The notes beneath the pieces were generated by a model. It had not been told where the DNA came from and made no database searches. It saw only the letters and a list, made by a program, of their open reading frames with translations. Positions 11,286 to 23,206 of a stretch of 64,000 nucleotides of DNA are shown in pieces. Position numbers and translations under genes: made by a program. Source of the stretch: Cymodocea nodosa (Eukaryota; Streptophyta; Magnoliopsida; Alismatales; Cymodoceaceae); assembly GCA_036874045.1 (NCBI GenBank), contig CM072347.1, positions 4,528,501 to 4,592,500 of the forward strand, read 5' to 3'. Numbering within the stretch: the first letter of the stretch is position 1; the number at the start of each line of letters is the position of its first letter.

Positions 11286-11998
11286 TCCCTTACGAAGTGA
11301 AAATCTTTGAGAGTTTATTGATCAGTTTGATCATGAGCCTTTTGTACTTGAATAGATAGGTATGTAAGGATTATTGTACTGAAAAATGATTCTTTAAATT
11401 TGGCAACCTAAGGTCCTGATCATATCTGGGATTGTTGATTGAAAGCCCTTACACGGGTACATTAGAAAGCTCTTGTATGATTCAAGTTTTTCAAACTAAC
11501 TTTTAAAGAAAATTATCAATATTTACTATTTCAAAAAAAAGAAGAAAAGGTGTTTCATTAATTATAGATATCTTTGAATCAAATATACTTTCTACCAATA
11601 TGACTACTGATTTATTGAATCAATATTAGTACTTTTGAAAACATTTATTTGAGATACATTCTTTATTCTCCTTGAATTAATCATATTAAGTTCAAAGTTG
11701 TATTTTGATTCATATACTGTAGTACTTGATTTTGGAAATCATTCTTCATGAATTCAGGATAACGAAAGTTTTTGAAAAGAAAATTTAAAAGTATAGTTAT
11801 ACTTAACATCTATTGTTATACAAGTATATTTTGTTTGTTATTGAATATATTTGAAGTATATTTGTAGGGGGAGGATTAACAATGTCTAAAACAGATTAAT
11901 ATAATTCAGAATACAAATCTTGGTTAATTTGAGTTTAGTTCCCTTAGGATCTTGATGAAACAATTTAAAAGACAAACAAACTATTTTAGATTCATAAG
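11286..11998 (+). repeat. Repeat segment R, copy 2
   Basis: Matches 5340-6055: GAGAGTTTATTGATCAG, CTTTTGTACTTGAATAG, ATCATATCTGGGATTG, and the purine tract TTGTAGGGGGAGGATTAAC near 11862. It ends at TTAGATTCATAAG, exactly where element A begins at 11999, whereas copy 1 continues past this point. No open frame is supported. Confidence 0.6.
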
Positions 11999-13629
11999 TG
12001 AAAGGATCGAATGGCACACTAGAGGGGAGGTGAATAGTGTCCTCATAAAGTTTATTTTGCTTTAAAAAATTTGAAAGATGTTGACACTAATGAACTTTGA
12101 TTAATTGATTTTGGAATTAAAACTTGAGTATAAAAATTAAAGAACACAAAGAGATTTATATTGGTTCCCCAAACTAGGTAGTCCACTCCTCAAGGCCACA
12201 ACCTTGAGAATTCCACTAAGTACTTTTAAGGCTAAGCACAAACCTTAAACTTTGTGTACTCAAGACTCCAATCTTGAGCAAGTGAAGTGTCACACTTCAC
12301 TCTCTTCACCAAGGCCCCGACCTTGTGAGTTAGGGTTTTGAAAGCTAATCGAGAAAACAGTTTAAGACCAGGAGTCACAGACTCAAAATGAAATAGACAC
12401 ACAAGACTAGATCAACTCCAATGAAGAGTTGACAAAGAAGCTCTAAGGAGAATTCTTGATTGATTTGCAGTTCTTGATCTTTTGGACTTTATTGCAGACG
12501 AATCTTTAGAATGTTTGCAGAATTGCTGAGCAGATAATTTCTCCTTTCTTGTGTTGAAAAAGAATTCTATGTGTGTGTGTTTTAGTTTTTTTGCAAATCC
12601 TTTTTATTTTTCCTTCGAGATTTGCATAGGTGGAAAGAATTCTGAAATGGTCAGATGCCTTATGCAGTAATTCATTTCCAACAACCTTCAATCATAATAA
12701 AGTCGAGATCTGCAATCAAAAGATATCTTGCCACAAGGTTAGCCAATTAATAATAGTTGTAGTTTCTGTGAAAATAAAATCTTCAGAGGCTTTTAGAAAA
12801 TCGGAGACTTAGAAAGATAACTTGCCGAAACTTAAAATCATTACGGATAGATAGAACTAACATTCTAAAGGACCACTTAAGTCATGTATTAAAATTAAAA
12901 CACGTGTCCTTCTGAAACAGCGTTATAAAATATTAAAAATAAACTATCCAATAGAGAAGGCATGTTTCAGATACTTATAAAAGATAACTCTCCGATCCTT
13001 AAGTCATTTCGGATAGTTACACAGGTAATCTTCCGAAAAGTCACTTAAGTCAGAAATAATAGAAAACTCAACCATCTGAAACTTAAAACTATTTTCAGAT
13101 ACTTACTGAAGGTAACTCTCCGATTCTTAAGAGTTTTCAGATAGTTACATCGTAACCTTTTGAAAAGTCACTTAAGTCAAGCGATGAGAGACTAGCATGT
13201 GTCCTTCAGAAGAAAGTAACCGAAAATATATTAAATTAGAGAAACAACTAACTCTCCAAAATAAAAACCTTAACTATCAAAAACAGAAGGGATTTTGGAT
13301 ACTTACCATAAAAGTCATATCCGGACATAAAAAGACTTAACTCATCGAAGATAAATACTTTTCGGATAGTTACTGATATAACTGTCCAAAAAGCTAGGAG
13401 AGAAGCTCAACCATCCGATTTGTCCTGTTTTGTTCGGTGACTTATAAATGAACTCTCCGATCAATACACTATAGACAAAATAACCTGCCAAAATCTAATT
13501 TAAAAGACTTTGAGTACAAAGCAGTTAGCCAAGATTCATTTGAATAAAAAGACATCTAAAATATGGCAGAAATAATTAAACCACACATTTTTCATCATCA
13601 AAATTAACTGATAAATAATTGAACTAACA
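11999..13629 (-). repeat. Element A 3' LTR, 1631 bp
   Basis: On the minus strand it starts TGTTAGTTCAATTATT after a purine tract and ends at GATCCTTTCA (plus strand TGAAAGGATC at 11999). It contains a dense array of TAACTCTCCGA, TAACCTTCCGA and AACTATCCGA units with CACTTAAGTCA palindromes between about 12800 and 13460. The pair at 17167-18753 matches over its whole length. Small ORFs inside it on either strand are not genes. Confidence 0.85.
12800..13460 (-). repeat. Array of TCGGANAGTTA-type units in element A U3
   Basis: At least ten units of type GATAACTCTCCGATC, TAACCTTCCGAAAAG or GATAGTTACA, often in facing pairs, with CACTTAAGTCA repeated near 12874, 13043 and 13168. It is the counterpart of the TCGTTAAGTTA array in family-1 LTRs, but with a different arm sequence. 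The same array is repeated in the 5' LTR near 18080-18730. Confidence 0.65.
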
Positions 13630-13652
13630 ATCTCCCCCTTTTTGATGATGAC
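13630..13652 (-). promoter_or_regulatory. Element A polypurine tract
   Basis: Plus strand ATCTCCCCCTTTTTGATGATG, i.e. CATCAAAAAGGGGGAGAT on the minus strand, immediately before the 3' LTR start. It is the plus-strand primer for reverse transcription by position. Confidence 0.8.
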
Positions 13653-13823
13653 AAAACTGTAAACAGATATATTCTCCTCCTTTGTCAGAATTAAAAAGTG
13701 GAGACAAGTGATTGAAGGATATTCGGAGATAAATAAAATGTAATTTCATTGATGAAGAGTAAGAAACAATATGGATATAGAATAAAACAAATAATGAAAT
13801 TACATCAAAGGAAAACAAACAGT

Positions 13824-14222
13824 CTAAGGTGCATTTGACTTTTTCTGTAACAAATCTTGAATTAGATTATCCCTCTCCCTCAGAAGTTGTTCTAAATGAG
13901 CCACTTGATCCAAAAGCATCTGATTATGTTGAAGTAGAAGCTCATTCTGTTTTAGGAGGATATCAAAACTATCAACTATTGTAAATGGAGCTGCTGGAGC
14001 TGGAGTAGGTGTTGCAGGAGGTGGAGTTTCTACAGAAGGAGGTGCGGTAGGAGGTGAAGCTACTGTAGAATGAGAAGCTGAATTCTGAGTTGTAGATGGT
14101 TGAAAAGGAGGGGGCAACTCAATCGGATCAGAAGAGGACATTTTCTGAAGATCCTTAAGCTGTAGTACTCTTCTTTTAATGGATTTCAGAGGTTTGCCCG
14201 ATAAATCAATATATCTGGCCAT
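13824..14222 (-). pseudogene. C-terminal remnant of element A third ORF (132 codons open)
   Basis: Open on the minus strand from MARYIDLSGKPLKSIKRR. It continues through a Pro/Thr/Ala-rich linker (PPATPTPAPAAP) into a Leu/Gln-rich coiled coil (LLKQNELLLQHNQMLLDQ, then LLRERDNLIQDLLQKK) and a stop. The position just before the polypurine tract matches the tail of the third ORF in the other copies, which also ends in a helical segment. The globular FQGL...LFYGD part is missing. The frame is clean over 399 bp, unlike its neighbours. Whether it is expressed cannot be told. Confidence 0.55.
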
Positions 14223-14249
14223 CAGATGATAAATGAAATCTCCATAATA

Positions 14250-15260
14250 CAGAAAACTTTGCAGATGAGTAATCTAAGCAATAACGACTTTTGCCCAGTT
14301 AACCTTGTTTTCATTCAGCATAGTTCTAGCCATTTCTTGAAGAGATCTATTCTTTCTCTCTACAACTCCATTCTAAGAAGAGGCACTAAGAAAGGCAAAT
14401 CTATGTTCTATTCCTAGATCTTGTCAAAGTTTTTCCATATTTTCATTTTCAAATTCCCCTCCATGATCACTCTTAATTTTTTGAACTTTCAATTGCTTTT
14501 CATTTTGAATCATATTCAGAAGAATTTTAAACTCCTCAAATACTTCACTCTTATGTCTTAGAAATATTACCCAAGTATATCTTGAAAAATCATCAACGAG
14601 AACAAATACATATCTCTTACCACCTAAACTTTTTGTTCTAGTAGGGCCAAATAAATCTATGTGAATTAATTCCAAAATTCTTTTAGATATAATTTGCTTT
14701 CCTGATTTAAAAGAACTCTTCTTCTGTTTTCCCAATTCACATGCATCACAAATTTTATCCTTTTTAAATTTCAAATTGGGTAAACCATCTACTAGGTTCT
14801 TCTTAGCTAACTTATCTAGCTGCTTCATATGAATATGACCTAGTTTACGATGCCATAACCATGCATTGTCCAAATTATTAGCAATTAAACAGGAATCAGC
14901 AGAAGAAACATCATTAAGTAAATTTAGAAAATAGATATCATTTCTTCTATGAGCAATAAATTTGATTTCATTAGAATTTTCATCAATAACAAGGCACTTC
15001 TTAGATTTAAACAAAACCATATAACCTTTATCTTCTAACTGAGTAATACTAATTAAATTATGCTCTAAATTTTCAACTAGTAAGACATTATCTATAACCA
15101 TTTTATCATTTACATAGATAGATCCGATATTAATAATCTTACCTTTTTTATCATTGCCAAATCTGACATTTCCTCCATCAATCTTCTTCAGGTCTTTAGG
15201 ACAGATTTATCTCCAATCATATACTTTGAAGCACCACTGTTCATCACCCATCGAGATCTT
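14250..15260 (-). pseudogene. Element A protease and integrase region
   Basis: On the minus strand: protease motif WVMNSGASKYMIGD near 15240-15200, with the catalytic DSGA changed to NSGA. A GAG-pre-integrase zinc motif follows (WLWHRKLGHIHMKQL, CDACELGKQKK; 14880-14740). The integrase core then shows LIHIDLFGPTR (first Asp), KSDHGGEFENE (second Asp) and a VVERKN-like block near 14350 (Glu). A stop ends the longest open stretch at 14424. The frame then runs into third-ORF sequence at about 14226, so RT/RH were deleted between integrase and the third ORF. It is non-functional. Confidence 0.85.
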
Positions 15261-17149
15261 TTAGTATTGACCTACAAGAACAATCATAATCACATCATTT
15301 GGTACCCATATTTTCTTGGGTCCATTTTTGTCAATGGAAAAGATTTGAAATCTATTTTGTTTTGATATCCATGCATTATTTTGATTAATAGAATTTCTTT
15401 TTAATACATAGATAATTTTTTCTTTATTAATTATTTTTAAATAGCCATTTCCATAATCCTTTTTATAGCTGTTTGAAAAATTAACAGAAGCATATGTTTT
15501 AGGTGGTTCATAGTTAAAACCTATACTAGTTCTATCACCAAAGACTTTATAACTATTAATAATATTGGTCAGTTTCTTATCTCCTTTGGTAAAAGCTCCT
15601 AGTTTAAATTTCAGTCTACCAATTTCTTGTTCTAATTTTTCTATATCAGAATTAGAACTAGATTTTTCTACACATTGATTTTTAAATTTTTCATTCAATT
15701 TTTCAGTTTCATCTTGTAGCCTTTTGTTTTCTAAGAATTTATCCTTCAATTCTTTAATAAGTTTTGAATTATATTTTTCAAGTTCAGAAATTTTATCATG
15801 CATATCAAAACTATCAGCAACAAATTTATTTTTCTTTAATGTAGAATTTTCAGTTTTTAATGCAGTAATTTCCTTTTCTAACTTAGCAGTAGTTTTATTA
15901 CTATTCGATAATTTTCTTTTTAACATAGAATTTTCCAAACTAACATTTTTCAGTTCTAATAATTCATTATAATCATCTTGATTTATATCAGATACTTCAG
16001 AATCATTATTAGAAATCATTTCCTTAGTTATATTAGAATCAAAATGTACCTCATTAGTGTTAGCCATAAAACAGACATTGGCTAGCTCTTCAGACTCAGA
16101 CTCAGTCTGTGTACCATTAGTACTAATACCCTCAGATACTTCAGATTCTGTAGAATCATCCCAAGTAACTTGGAATGCTTTCTTCATTCCTTGATTAAAT
16201 CTTCTCTGATGAAACTTCTGTTTTCCATGAGATTTCTTCTTGTCAAAGTTCTTTCTGTCATCCTTCTTTTGATATGTGCATTGGCTCTGAAAATGCCCAC
16301 ATCTATTGTAGTTGAAGCATTTTGTAGCATATTGCTTCCCTTTATCATGACTTTTTCCGTTCTTCTAGAATTTTCCGTATTTTTTGATAATACAGGCCAA
16401 TTCTTCTAGAAACTCATTAACAGACTCCTCAGATGGTTCTTGAGCCTTCAGTGCAAGCTCCTTTTTCTTTTCGACTTTCCTTGAGGTTTCTCCTTCCTCT
16501 TATTTCCAGTCTTTCAATTGAGTCTCATAGGCTAATAGATTGCCAGTGAGATCTTCCAGAGTGAAAGTTCTCATATCCTTTGAATCTTGTAGGGAGGTAG
16601 CCTTAGCTTCCCAATCTTTATTCAAGCTTCTCAAGTCTTTGATAACCTGTTCTTTCATGAGAAATTCTTTTCTAAGATTCTTCAGTCCATTTATGATCTC
16701 AATGAAACAAGATATGAGATCAGTGATACTCTCATTCTCTTTCATTTTGAACATCTCATATTTTCTTAGTAGGATACTGATTTTTGTATCCTTTACTTCA
16801 TTTGTTCCCTCATAAGTAATTTCTAATGCACGCCAAGCTTCATTTGCAGTAGAACAAGCAGAAATCTTGTTGTATATATCAGTAGTGACTGCACAAGTTA
16901 GTGCATTCATTCCTCTTGCATCCATTTGAATTTTCTTCTCATCTTCATCATTCCACATGTCTTCAGGAACATCTAGAAGTTGTATTCCACGAACCACTAC
17001 TCTCCATACCTTCACATCCATAGATTTTAAAAAATTAGTCATTTTATTTTTCCAAAAGCCATAATTATTTCCATCAAAGAGTGGAGGTTGGTGTACATGC
17101 TAACCCTCTACCATTGATCTCAGATTGATTAAATCTATTATAGAGATAA
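15261..17149 (-). pseudogene. Element A gag
   Basis: On the minus strand a copia gag core at 17042-16500 (MTNFLKSMDVKVW, NEAWRALEITYEG, KYEMFKMKENESI, LSSLNKDWEAK-like) runs to a stop near 16500. A zinc knuckle near 16330-16285 has its second Cys changed to Tyr (CFNYNRCGHFQSQC). Downstream, 16187-15261 is a 308-codon open stretch that is largely coiled coil (LKRKLSNSNKTTAKLEKEI, then LEKYNSKLIKELKDK). The coil between knuckle and protease also occurs in family-1 gag. Plus-strand ORFs overlapping it are shadows. Confidence 0.85.
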
Positions 17150-17152
17150 CCT

Positions 17153-17164
17153 ACCCAGATACCA
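17153..17164 (-). promoter_or_regulatory. Element A degenerate primer-binding site
   Basis: Plus strand ACCCAGATACCA, i.e. TGGTATCTGGGT on the minus strand, 2 bp inside the 5' LTR. The first seven bases match the tRNA-Met-type site TGGTATCAGAGC seen elsewhere; the rest is changed or different. Confidence 0.55.
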
Positions 17165-17166
17165 CT

Positions 17167-18753
17167 TGAAAGGATCAAATGACACACTAGAGGGGGGGTG
17201 AATAGTGTCCTAATAAAGTTTATTTTGCTTTAAAAAATTCGAAAGCTGTTAACACTAATGAACCCTGATTAATTGATTTTGGAATTAAAACTTGAGTGCA
17301 GAAAGTAAAGAACACAAAGAGATTTATAGTGGTTCCTCAAACTGGGTAGTCCACTCCTCAAGGCCACAACCTCGAGAATTCCACTAAGTGCTTTTAAGGC
17401 TATGCACAAACTTTAAACAAGTTACTTTTGCAGGCTAAGCAACAACCTTACAGATGTTTTTAAAGGCTAAACAAAAACCTCACACAAAGCACCAACTTTG
17501 TGTACTCAAGACCTCAATCTTGAGCAAGTGAAGTGTCACACTTCACTCTCTTCACCAAGGCCCCGACCTTGTGAAGGGTATACTTGCAACACCCTTGTGA
17601 GTTAGGGTTTTGAAAGCTAATCGAGAAAATAATTTAAGACTAGGAGTCACAGACTCAAAATGAAATAGACACACAAGACCAGATCAACTCCAATGAAGAG
17701 TTGACAAAGAAGCTCTAAGGAGAGTTCTTGATTGATCTGTAGTTGTTGATCTTCTAGACTTTGTTGTAGACAAATCTTCAGAATGTTTGCAGAATTGCTG
17801 AGCAAACAATTTCTCCTTTCGAGTGTTGAAAAAAAATTCTATGTGTGTGTGTTTCAGTTTTTCTGCAAATCATTTTTATTTTTCCTTCGAGATTTGCATA
17901 GGTGGAAAGAATTCTGAAATAGTTAGATGCCTTATGTAGTAATTCATTTCCAACAACCTTCAATCATAATAAAGTCGAGATCTGCAATCAAAAGATATCT
18001 TGCCACAACAGTTAGTCAATTAATAATAGTTGCAATTTCTGTGAAAATAAAATCTTCAAAGGTTTTTAGAAAATCGGAGACTTAGAAAGATAACTTGTCG
18101 AAACTTAAAATCATTTCGGATAGATAGAACTAACATTCCGAAGGACCACTTAAGTCATGTATTAAAATTAAAACACGTGTCCTTCTGAAATAGCGTTATA
18201 AAATATTAAAAATAAACTATCTGATAGAGAAGGCATGTTTCCGATACTTATAAAAGATAACTCTCCGATCCTTAAGTCATTTCGGATAGTTACACAGGTA
18301 ACCTTCCGAAAAGTCACTTAAGTCAGAAATAATAGAAACTCAACCATCCAAAGCTTAAAACTATTTTTAGATACTTATTGAAGGTAACTCTCCGATTCTT
18401 AAGAGTTTTCAGATAGTTACATCGTAACCTTCCAAAAAGTCACTTAAGTCAAGCGATGAGAGACTGACACGTGTCCTTCAGAAGAAAGTAACTGAAAATA
18501 TATTAAATCAGAGAAACAGTTAACTTTCTGGAATAAAAACCTTAACTATCCGAAATAGAAGGGATTTCAGATACTTACCATAAAAGTCATATCCAGATAT
18601 AAAAAGACTTAACTCACCGAAGATAAATACTTTTCGGATAGTTATTGATATAACTGTCTGGAAAGCTAGGAGAGAAGCTCAACCATCCGATTTGTCCTGT
18701 TTTGTTTGGTGACTTATAAATTAACTCTCTGATCAATACACTGTAGACAAAAT
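17167..18753 (-). repeat. Element A 5' LTR, outer ~45-180 bp missing
   Basis: Matches 11999-13629 from TGAAAGGATC up to CTGTAGACAAAAT at about 18753, where the partner continues with AACCTGCCAAAATC. It contains an extra run near 17420-17480 (AGGCTAAGCAACAACC) not seen in the 3' LTR. Beyond 18753 the sequence is RNase H of E1, preceded by a short repeat of TCCAAAATCTCAGTTA. Confidence 0.85.
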
Positions 18754-20202
18754 TGAAGTCCAAAATCTCAGTTACTATATCAATAAGATAATCCAAAATC
18801 TCAGTTATATCATAAGATAATCCAAAATCTTCTAAAGTTTGCCTTATCTATAGAATCTGAGTGCAACACAGTGCAGCAGCAACATATTCAGCTTTTGTAG
18901 TAGAAAGTGCTACATAGTTTTGCTTTTTACTAAACCATGACACCAAATTATTTCCCAATAATTGACATGTGCCATTGGTACTCTTTCTATCAGATTTAGA
19001 TCCTACATAATCAGCATCAGTATATCCTATAAGATCTATTGAACTATCCTTAGAATAATATAGTCTGAAATTTTTAGTTCCTTGTATATATCTAAATATT
19101 CTTTTAACTGCAATTAAGTGTGATTCTTTAGGATTAGATTGAAATCTAGCACAAACACATATAGCAAACATAATATCAGGTCTACTAGCAGTCAAATAAA
19201 GTAAAGAACCAATCATACTTCTGTATTTTCTTTGATCTATAGATTTTCCTATGTCATCAATATCTAACTTTAAAGTAGTACTCATAGGAGTTCCTCGAAT
19301 CCTTGTATCATTAAAATTAAATTTCTTAAGTATTTCATCTACATATTTTTCCTGATTTAAAAATATACCTTTATCCATTTGCTTAATTTGAAGTCCTAGA
19401 AAATATGAAAGTTCTCCTATCATACTCATTTCAAATTGATTAGTCATCTCTTTAGAGAATATTTCTATCAACTTATCAGAGGTTGCTCCAAAGATTATAT
19501 CATCCACGTATATTTGAACAACAATCTGATCTTTACCATCTCTCTTAATAAATAGAGTATGATCCACTTTTCCCATGATATAGCCTTTTTCTATTAAAAA
19601 AGTAGACAATCTTTCATACCATGATCTAGGTGCTTGCTTCAAACCATATAAGGCTTTCTTCAATTTATACATAAAGTCAGGATTTTTAATATCTTCAAAT
19701 CTAAGTGATTGTTTAACATAGACTTCTTCATTAATTAATCCATTTAGAAATGCACTCTTTACATCCATTTGATGTAATTTAAAATCCATATAACAAGCAT
19801 AGGCCAATAATATTCTAATACTTTCTAACCTAGCCACAAGAGTAAATGTTTCATCATAATCTAATCCTTCTTCTTGTGTATACCCTTGTGCAACTAATCT
19901 AGTTTTATTCCTTATAATTTGACCAGTTTCTTTAGTTTTGTTTCTAAAGATCCACTTTGTACCTATTATGGACTGATTTTCTGGTGGAGAGACTAATTCC
20001 CATACATCATTTCTGATGAATTGATTTAGTTCTTCTTGCATTGACACTATCCAATTTTCATTAGATAATGCTTCTTGTATATTCCTTGGTTCCACCATAG
20101 AAACAAACATACACATACTATTTAAATTTACTGAAGCTCTAGTTTTAATTCCTCATTAATATTACCAATGACTTAAGTGATTGGATGTGATGAAGAATAA
20201 TG
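18754..20202 (-). pseudogene. E1 reverse transcriptase and partial RNase H (422 codons open)
   Basis: On the minus strand, 20116-18848 is open without a stop. It has [60 protein letters not shown], the intact active site YVDD (IYVDDIIFGATS), then FLGLQI, SRPDIMFAICVCAR and the RNase H motifs DADYVGSKSDRKST and LSTTKAEYVAAALCC. A stop follows where other copies have LWI. RNase H then runs on for ~90 bp and is cut, so the last acidic motif and FTKPL block are lost. A copia RVT_2 enzyme is certain; activity is unlikely without RNase H. Confidence 0.92.
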
Positions 20203-21798
20203 TCAATTTCTTTGATTTTCCTCAATATTCTCAGCAACATCTGAAGGTACATCACTTTCATCATTAGTTTGATCATTTAAGTTCATATTTTTTATTTTCT
20301 CAGATAAATCATCAATCTCTCTATTGATCTCTAACTCATTTGGAAAATTGATCATATCATCATTATCAGCTTTAGATTGAGATTCTCTAAGAGAATTTTC
20401 ATTGAAGCTTACATGGAGGGTTTCTTCAATAGTCCTAGAAGTCTTGTTATATACTCTATAGGCTTTACTTCTACTAGAGTAACCTACAAAAATTCCTTCA
20501 TCCGATTTGGCTTGAAATTTATCCCTTTTATCCTTAGTATTTAGAATAAAACACTTGCAGCCAAATGGTTTCATATAGGAAATTTTTGGAACCCTATTAA
20601 ACATAATTTCAAAAGGAGTTTTATTAACATGAGGTATTAAATGACTTCTGTTAATAACATAACAAGCTGTATTTACTGCTTCAGCCCAAAGATTTTGAGG
20701 TAACTTATGTTCATTCAACATAGTTCTGGCCATTTCTTGAAGTGATCTATTCTTTCTCTCAACAACACTATTTTGACACGGTGCTCTTGGAAAAGAAAAT
20801 CTGTGATCAATGCCATGCTCATTACAATAGTTATCCATTTGATCATTATCAAATTCAGTTCCATGATCACTCCTAAGTTTTTGAATAGAGACACTCTACT
20901 CATTTTGAACAAAATTGCAAAACATTTTAAATTTTTCAAAAACTTCTGTCTTAGATGCTAGAAAATATACCCAAGTGTATCTAGAGAAGTCATCTACTAA
21001 AACAAATACATATCGTTTACCACCAAGACTCATGATTCTTGTTGGTCCAAATAGATCCATATGTATAAGTTCTAAGATACTCTTGCTTGAAATATCAGTT
21101 TTGAATTTAAAAGAGTTTTTGTGAAGTTTACCTAACTCACATGCATCACACATAAAGTCCTTTGAGTATTTAATCTTTGGTAAACCTCTCACTAAATGTT
21201 TTCTAGATAGTTTATGTAACAATTTCATATTTATATGCCCAATCCTTCTATGCCATAGATATGCATCACTAGTTTCAGCTAGCAAACATGAATTTAAATC
21301 AACTACACCAGAAGGTAAAGATAAAATACATACAGAACCTTTTCTTTTAGCAATAAACTTAATTTCATCTGTATTTTTATCAATTATTTTGCATACATTA
21401 TCTTCAAACACTACATAATATCCATTTTTAGTTAGTTTTATGACACTCAGCAAATTAAATCGTAGGTTTTCTACATATAGTACATTCGAAATAACACAAA
21501 TAGGAGTTATTTGAACATTGCCCATACCTATGATTTTATCTTTGCTTTTGTTTCCAAATGTTACACTTCCTTTCATGGTATTTGTAAAATTTTGTAATAG
21601 ACTTTTCTGTCCGGTCATGTGACTTGACGCTCCACTGTCCAAGATCCATTTTGATGTTGTTTCCTCCTTAGACTCATCTGCCATGAAGCACACATGAGCA
21701 ACGTCTTCTAACTCTTGTTCTCCTTCTAAATGTGAAGATTTTGATGCTGATTTTTCAGATTCAAACACTTTAGACATATCATCCCAAGTGACCTTCAA
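20203..21798 (-). pseudogene. E1 protease and integrase
   Basis: On the minus strand, 21798-20896 gives the aspartic protease WILDSGASSHMTGQ (intact DSGA). The pre-integrase HHCC follows (YLWHRRIGHINMKLL, CDACELGKLHKNSF), then the integrase with LIHMDLFGPTR (Asp). After a stop near 20896, 20838-20203 continues; SDHGTEFDND (Asp) sits in between, and NSVVERKNRS carries the Glu, with Gly to Ser in the usual NGVVERKN. GYSSRSKAYRVYN follows. Just upstream of the protease (FMADESK/EETTSKW) the long coiled-coil block present in element B and in the gag-only element is missing, apparently a deletion within gag. Confidence 0.9.
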
Positions 21799-22776
21799 AG
21801 CCTTTTTCTTGTAAAACTTTTTCTAAGTTTTTTGAGCCGTCTTCTTCTGATTTGTCCTACTTTGCTTTTCATTTTTCCTCATTGGACAATCTGGAGAAAG
21901 ATGTCCAGGTTTCTTACAGTTGTAACATACATACTTTCTAGATGAAGAATTCTTGTGATTCAATGATTTTGACGTTTAGGGTTTATCATTTTTGTTCCTT
22001 TGCTATTTCCTAGCTTTCCATGCTTTCTTAAATTTCCTAATCAGCAAAATCAAATCCTTGTCAGAATCAGTAGATATATCAAAATCTAAATTAATTTCGA
22101 AGGCTATTTCTTTATTCATTTTTAGTTTATTGTGACTCAATGATTCATTTATTTGAACTTCATAAGCTGTTAAATTTCCTATAAGTTCATTCATAATATA
22201 AACATTTAAATCTTGTGATTCCTCAATTGATGTTACTTTCTGAGACCATTTAGAACTTAGGGATCTGAGAATTTTCCTCACCAAATCCTTCTATTCAAAA
22301 TTCTTTCCTAAACATTTTAAAGAGTTTATGATATCAAGAAATCTGGAAAACATCTTAGAAATATTTTCGTCTTCATGCATCTTAAAGAGTTCATACTTAT
22401 GAATCAACATGTTTATTTTTGTCTCTTTAACTTGAGAAGTACCTTCATGTGAAACTTCTAATGCATGCCACACCTCATAAGCAAATTTATATGCCAACAC
22501 TTTATTGAACTATTCATAACTCAATGCACAAAATAAAATATTTAAGCCCTTAGCATTCAGAGTTTCATTTTCTTTTTTAGTAATTGTCCAAGTATTATAA
22601 GGAGTAGTTAATGGAGTATATGGTTTAGAAATCATGAATCACAATTTATGATCTATACTTTGAAGAAAAACAATCATCCTATATTTTCAATATTCAAAAT
22701 GTATTCCATCAAATAAAGGAGGACGATTAAGATTTTGTCCTTCATATAAAGAAAAATTACCATTTGCAGTAGCCAT
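21799..22776 (-). pseudogene. E1 gag
   Basis: The start at 22776 reads MATANGNFSLYEGQN, the same start as the gag at 40208. It has a copia gag body (PPLFDGIHFEYWKYRM, YEVWHALEVSHEGT, KINMLIHKYELFKM, DLVRKILRSLSSKW, MNELIGNLTAYEVQ) and a CCHC knuckle near 21935-21890 (CYNCKKPGHLSPDC, all ligands kept). Stops occur near 22632 (Trp), 22510, 22290 (Gln) and 22001. It is the left arm of the large inverted repeat. Confidence 0.88.
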
Positions 22777-22962
22777 TTTACCTTAGATTTTTCAACCTAT
22801 TTGATTTTAAACAGTCTAAAAGCTTTAAAACAACTTGAGCCTTAAATCAAGAAAGTTAAACGTATGCTCAGATATTAATTTCTGTTTAGAAACAAGGAAG
22901 GTAGAATAAGTAATGATATTAAATAAGTTGGTATAGATTTTATATCAAAGATTATTAACAAA

Positions 22963-22974
22963 GCTCTGATACCA
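22963..22974 (-). promoter_or_regulatory. E1 primer-binding site
   Basis: Plus strand GCTCTGATACCA, i.e. TGGTATCAGAGC on the minus strand, 2 bp from the LTR edge. This is the standard plant copia site complementary to the 3' end of initiator tRNA-Met. Confidence 0.88.
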
Positions 22975-22976
22975 CT

Positions 22977-23206
22977 TGTAGAATTGTATGACTACACAAG
23001 AGGGGGGTGAATTGTGAATTTTTAATATTTTCTGAAATATAATTGAAACTTTAAAACTCAAAAATAAGTCGAGACATTGTTTTCATAAAATCATTTTTAT
23101 TCAAGGTTTCAATTACAATATACAATTCAATTCTCCTCAGAAATTGTAGATGCAATTATATTTCGATACCATGTTTCATCTATACAATTTCATAACTACA
23201 AACAGA
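22977..23206 (-). repeat. Family-1 LTR 3'-end fragment (minus), E1 5' LTR remnant
   Basis: Plus strand TGTAGAATTGTATGACTACA at the primer-site edge, then AATTGTGAATTTTTAA up to CATAACTACAAACAGAGA. At about 23207 the sequence switches to plus-orientation LTR (CTTACATCTATAACTATC). Confidence 0.8.

Larger units (their letters stand above)
11999..18753 (-). mobile_element. Element A: copia with 1.6 kb LTRs, missing RT and RNase H
   Basis: Read on the minus strand: 5' LTR (18753-17167, outer end lost), degenerate primer site, gag, PR, INT, then a direct jump to the C-terminal part of a third ORF, polypurine tract and 3' LTR (13629-11999). RT and RNase H are absent. The LTR sequence is different from family 1, but gag/INT are related. 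The left edge cuts segment R; the right edge is a truncated LTR fused to the RNase H of element E1. No target duplication can be checked because the outer 5' LTR end is gone. Confidence 0.8.
18754..22976 (-). mobile_element. Element E1: family-1 copia, gag to RNase H
   Basis: Minus-strand element with primer site at 22974-22963, then gag, PR, INT, RT and most of RNase H. It is truncated at 18754 inside RNase H by element A's LTR. Its 5' LTR survives only as 230 bp at 22977-23206, which then flips orientation. It is the best preserved pol of the window, with long open INT and RT stretches. The third ORF and 3' LTR are missing. Confidence 0.85.

Noticed and set aside
12506-12812. Opposed 60-codon ORFs in element A LTR (also 17778-17963)
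   Set aside because: They lie wholly inside the LTR, overlap on both strands and have no recognisable features.
15724-16815. Plus-strand ORFs across 15.7-16.8 kb
   Set aside because: Antisense shadows of the element A gag coiled coil; hydrophobic Phe/Ser runs come from AAA/GAA codons read backwards.
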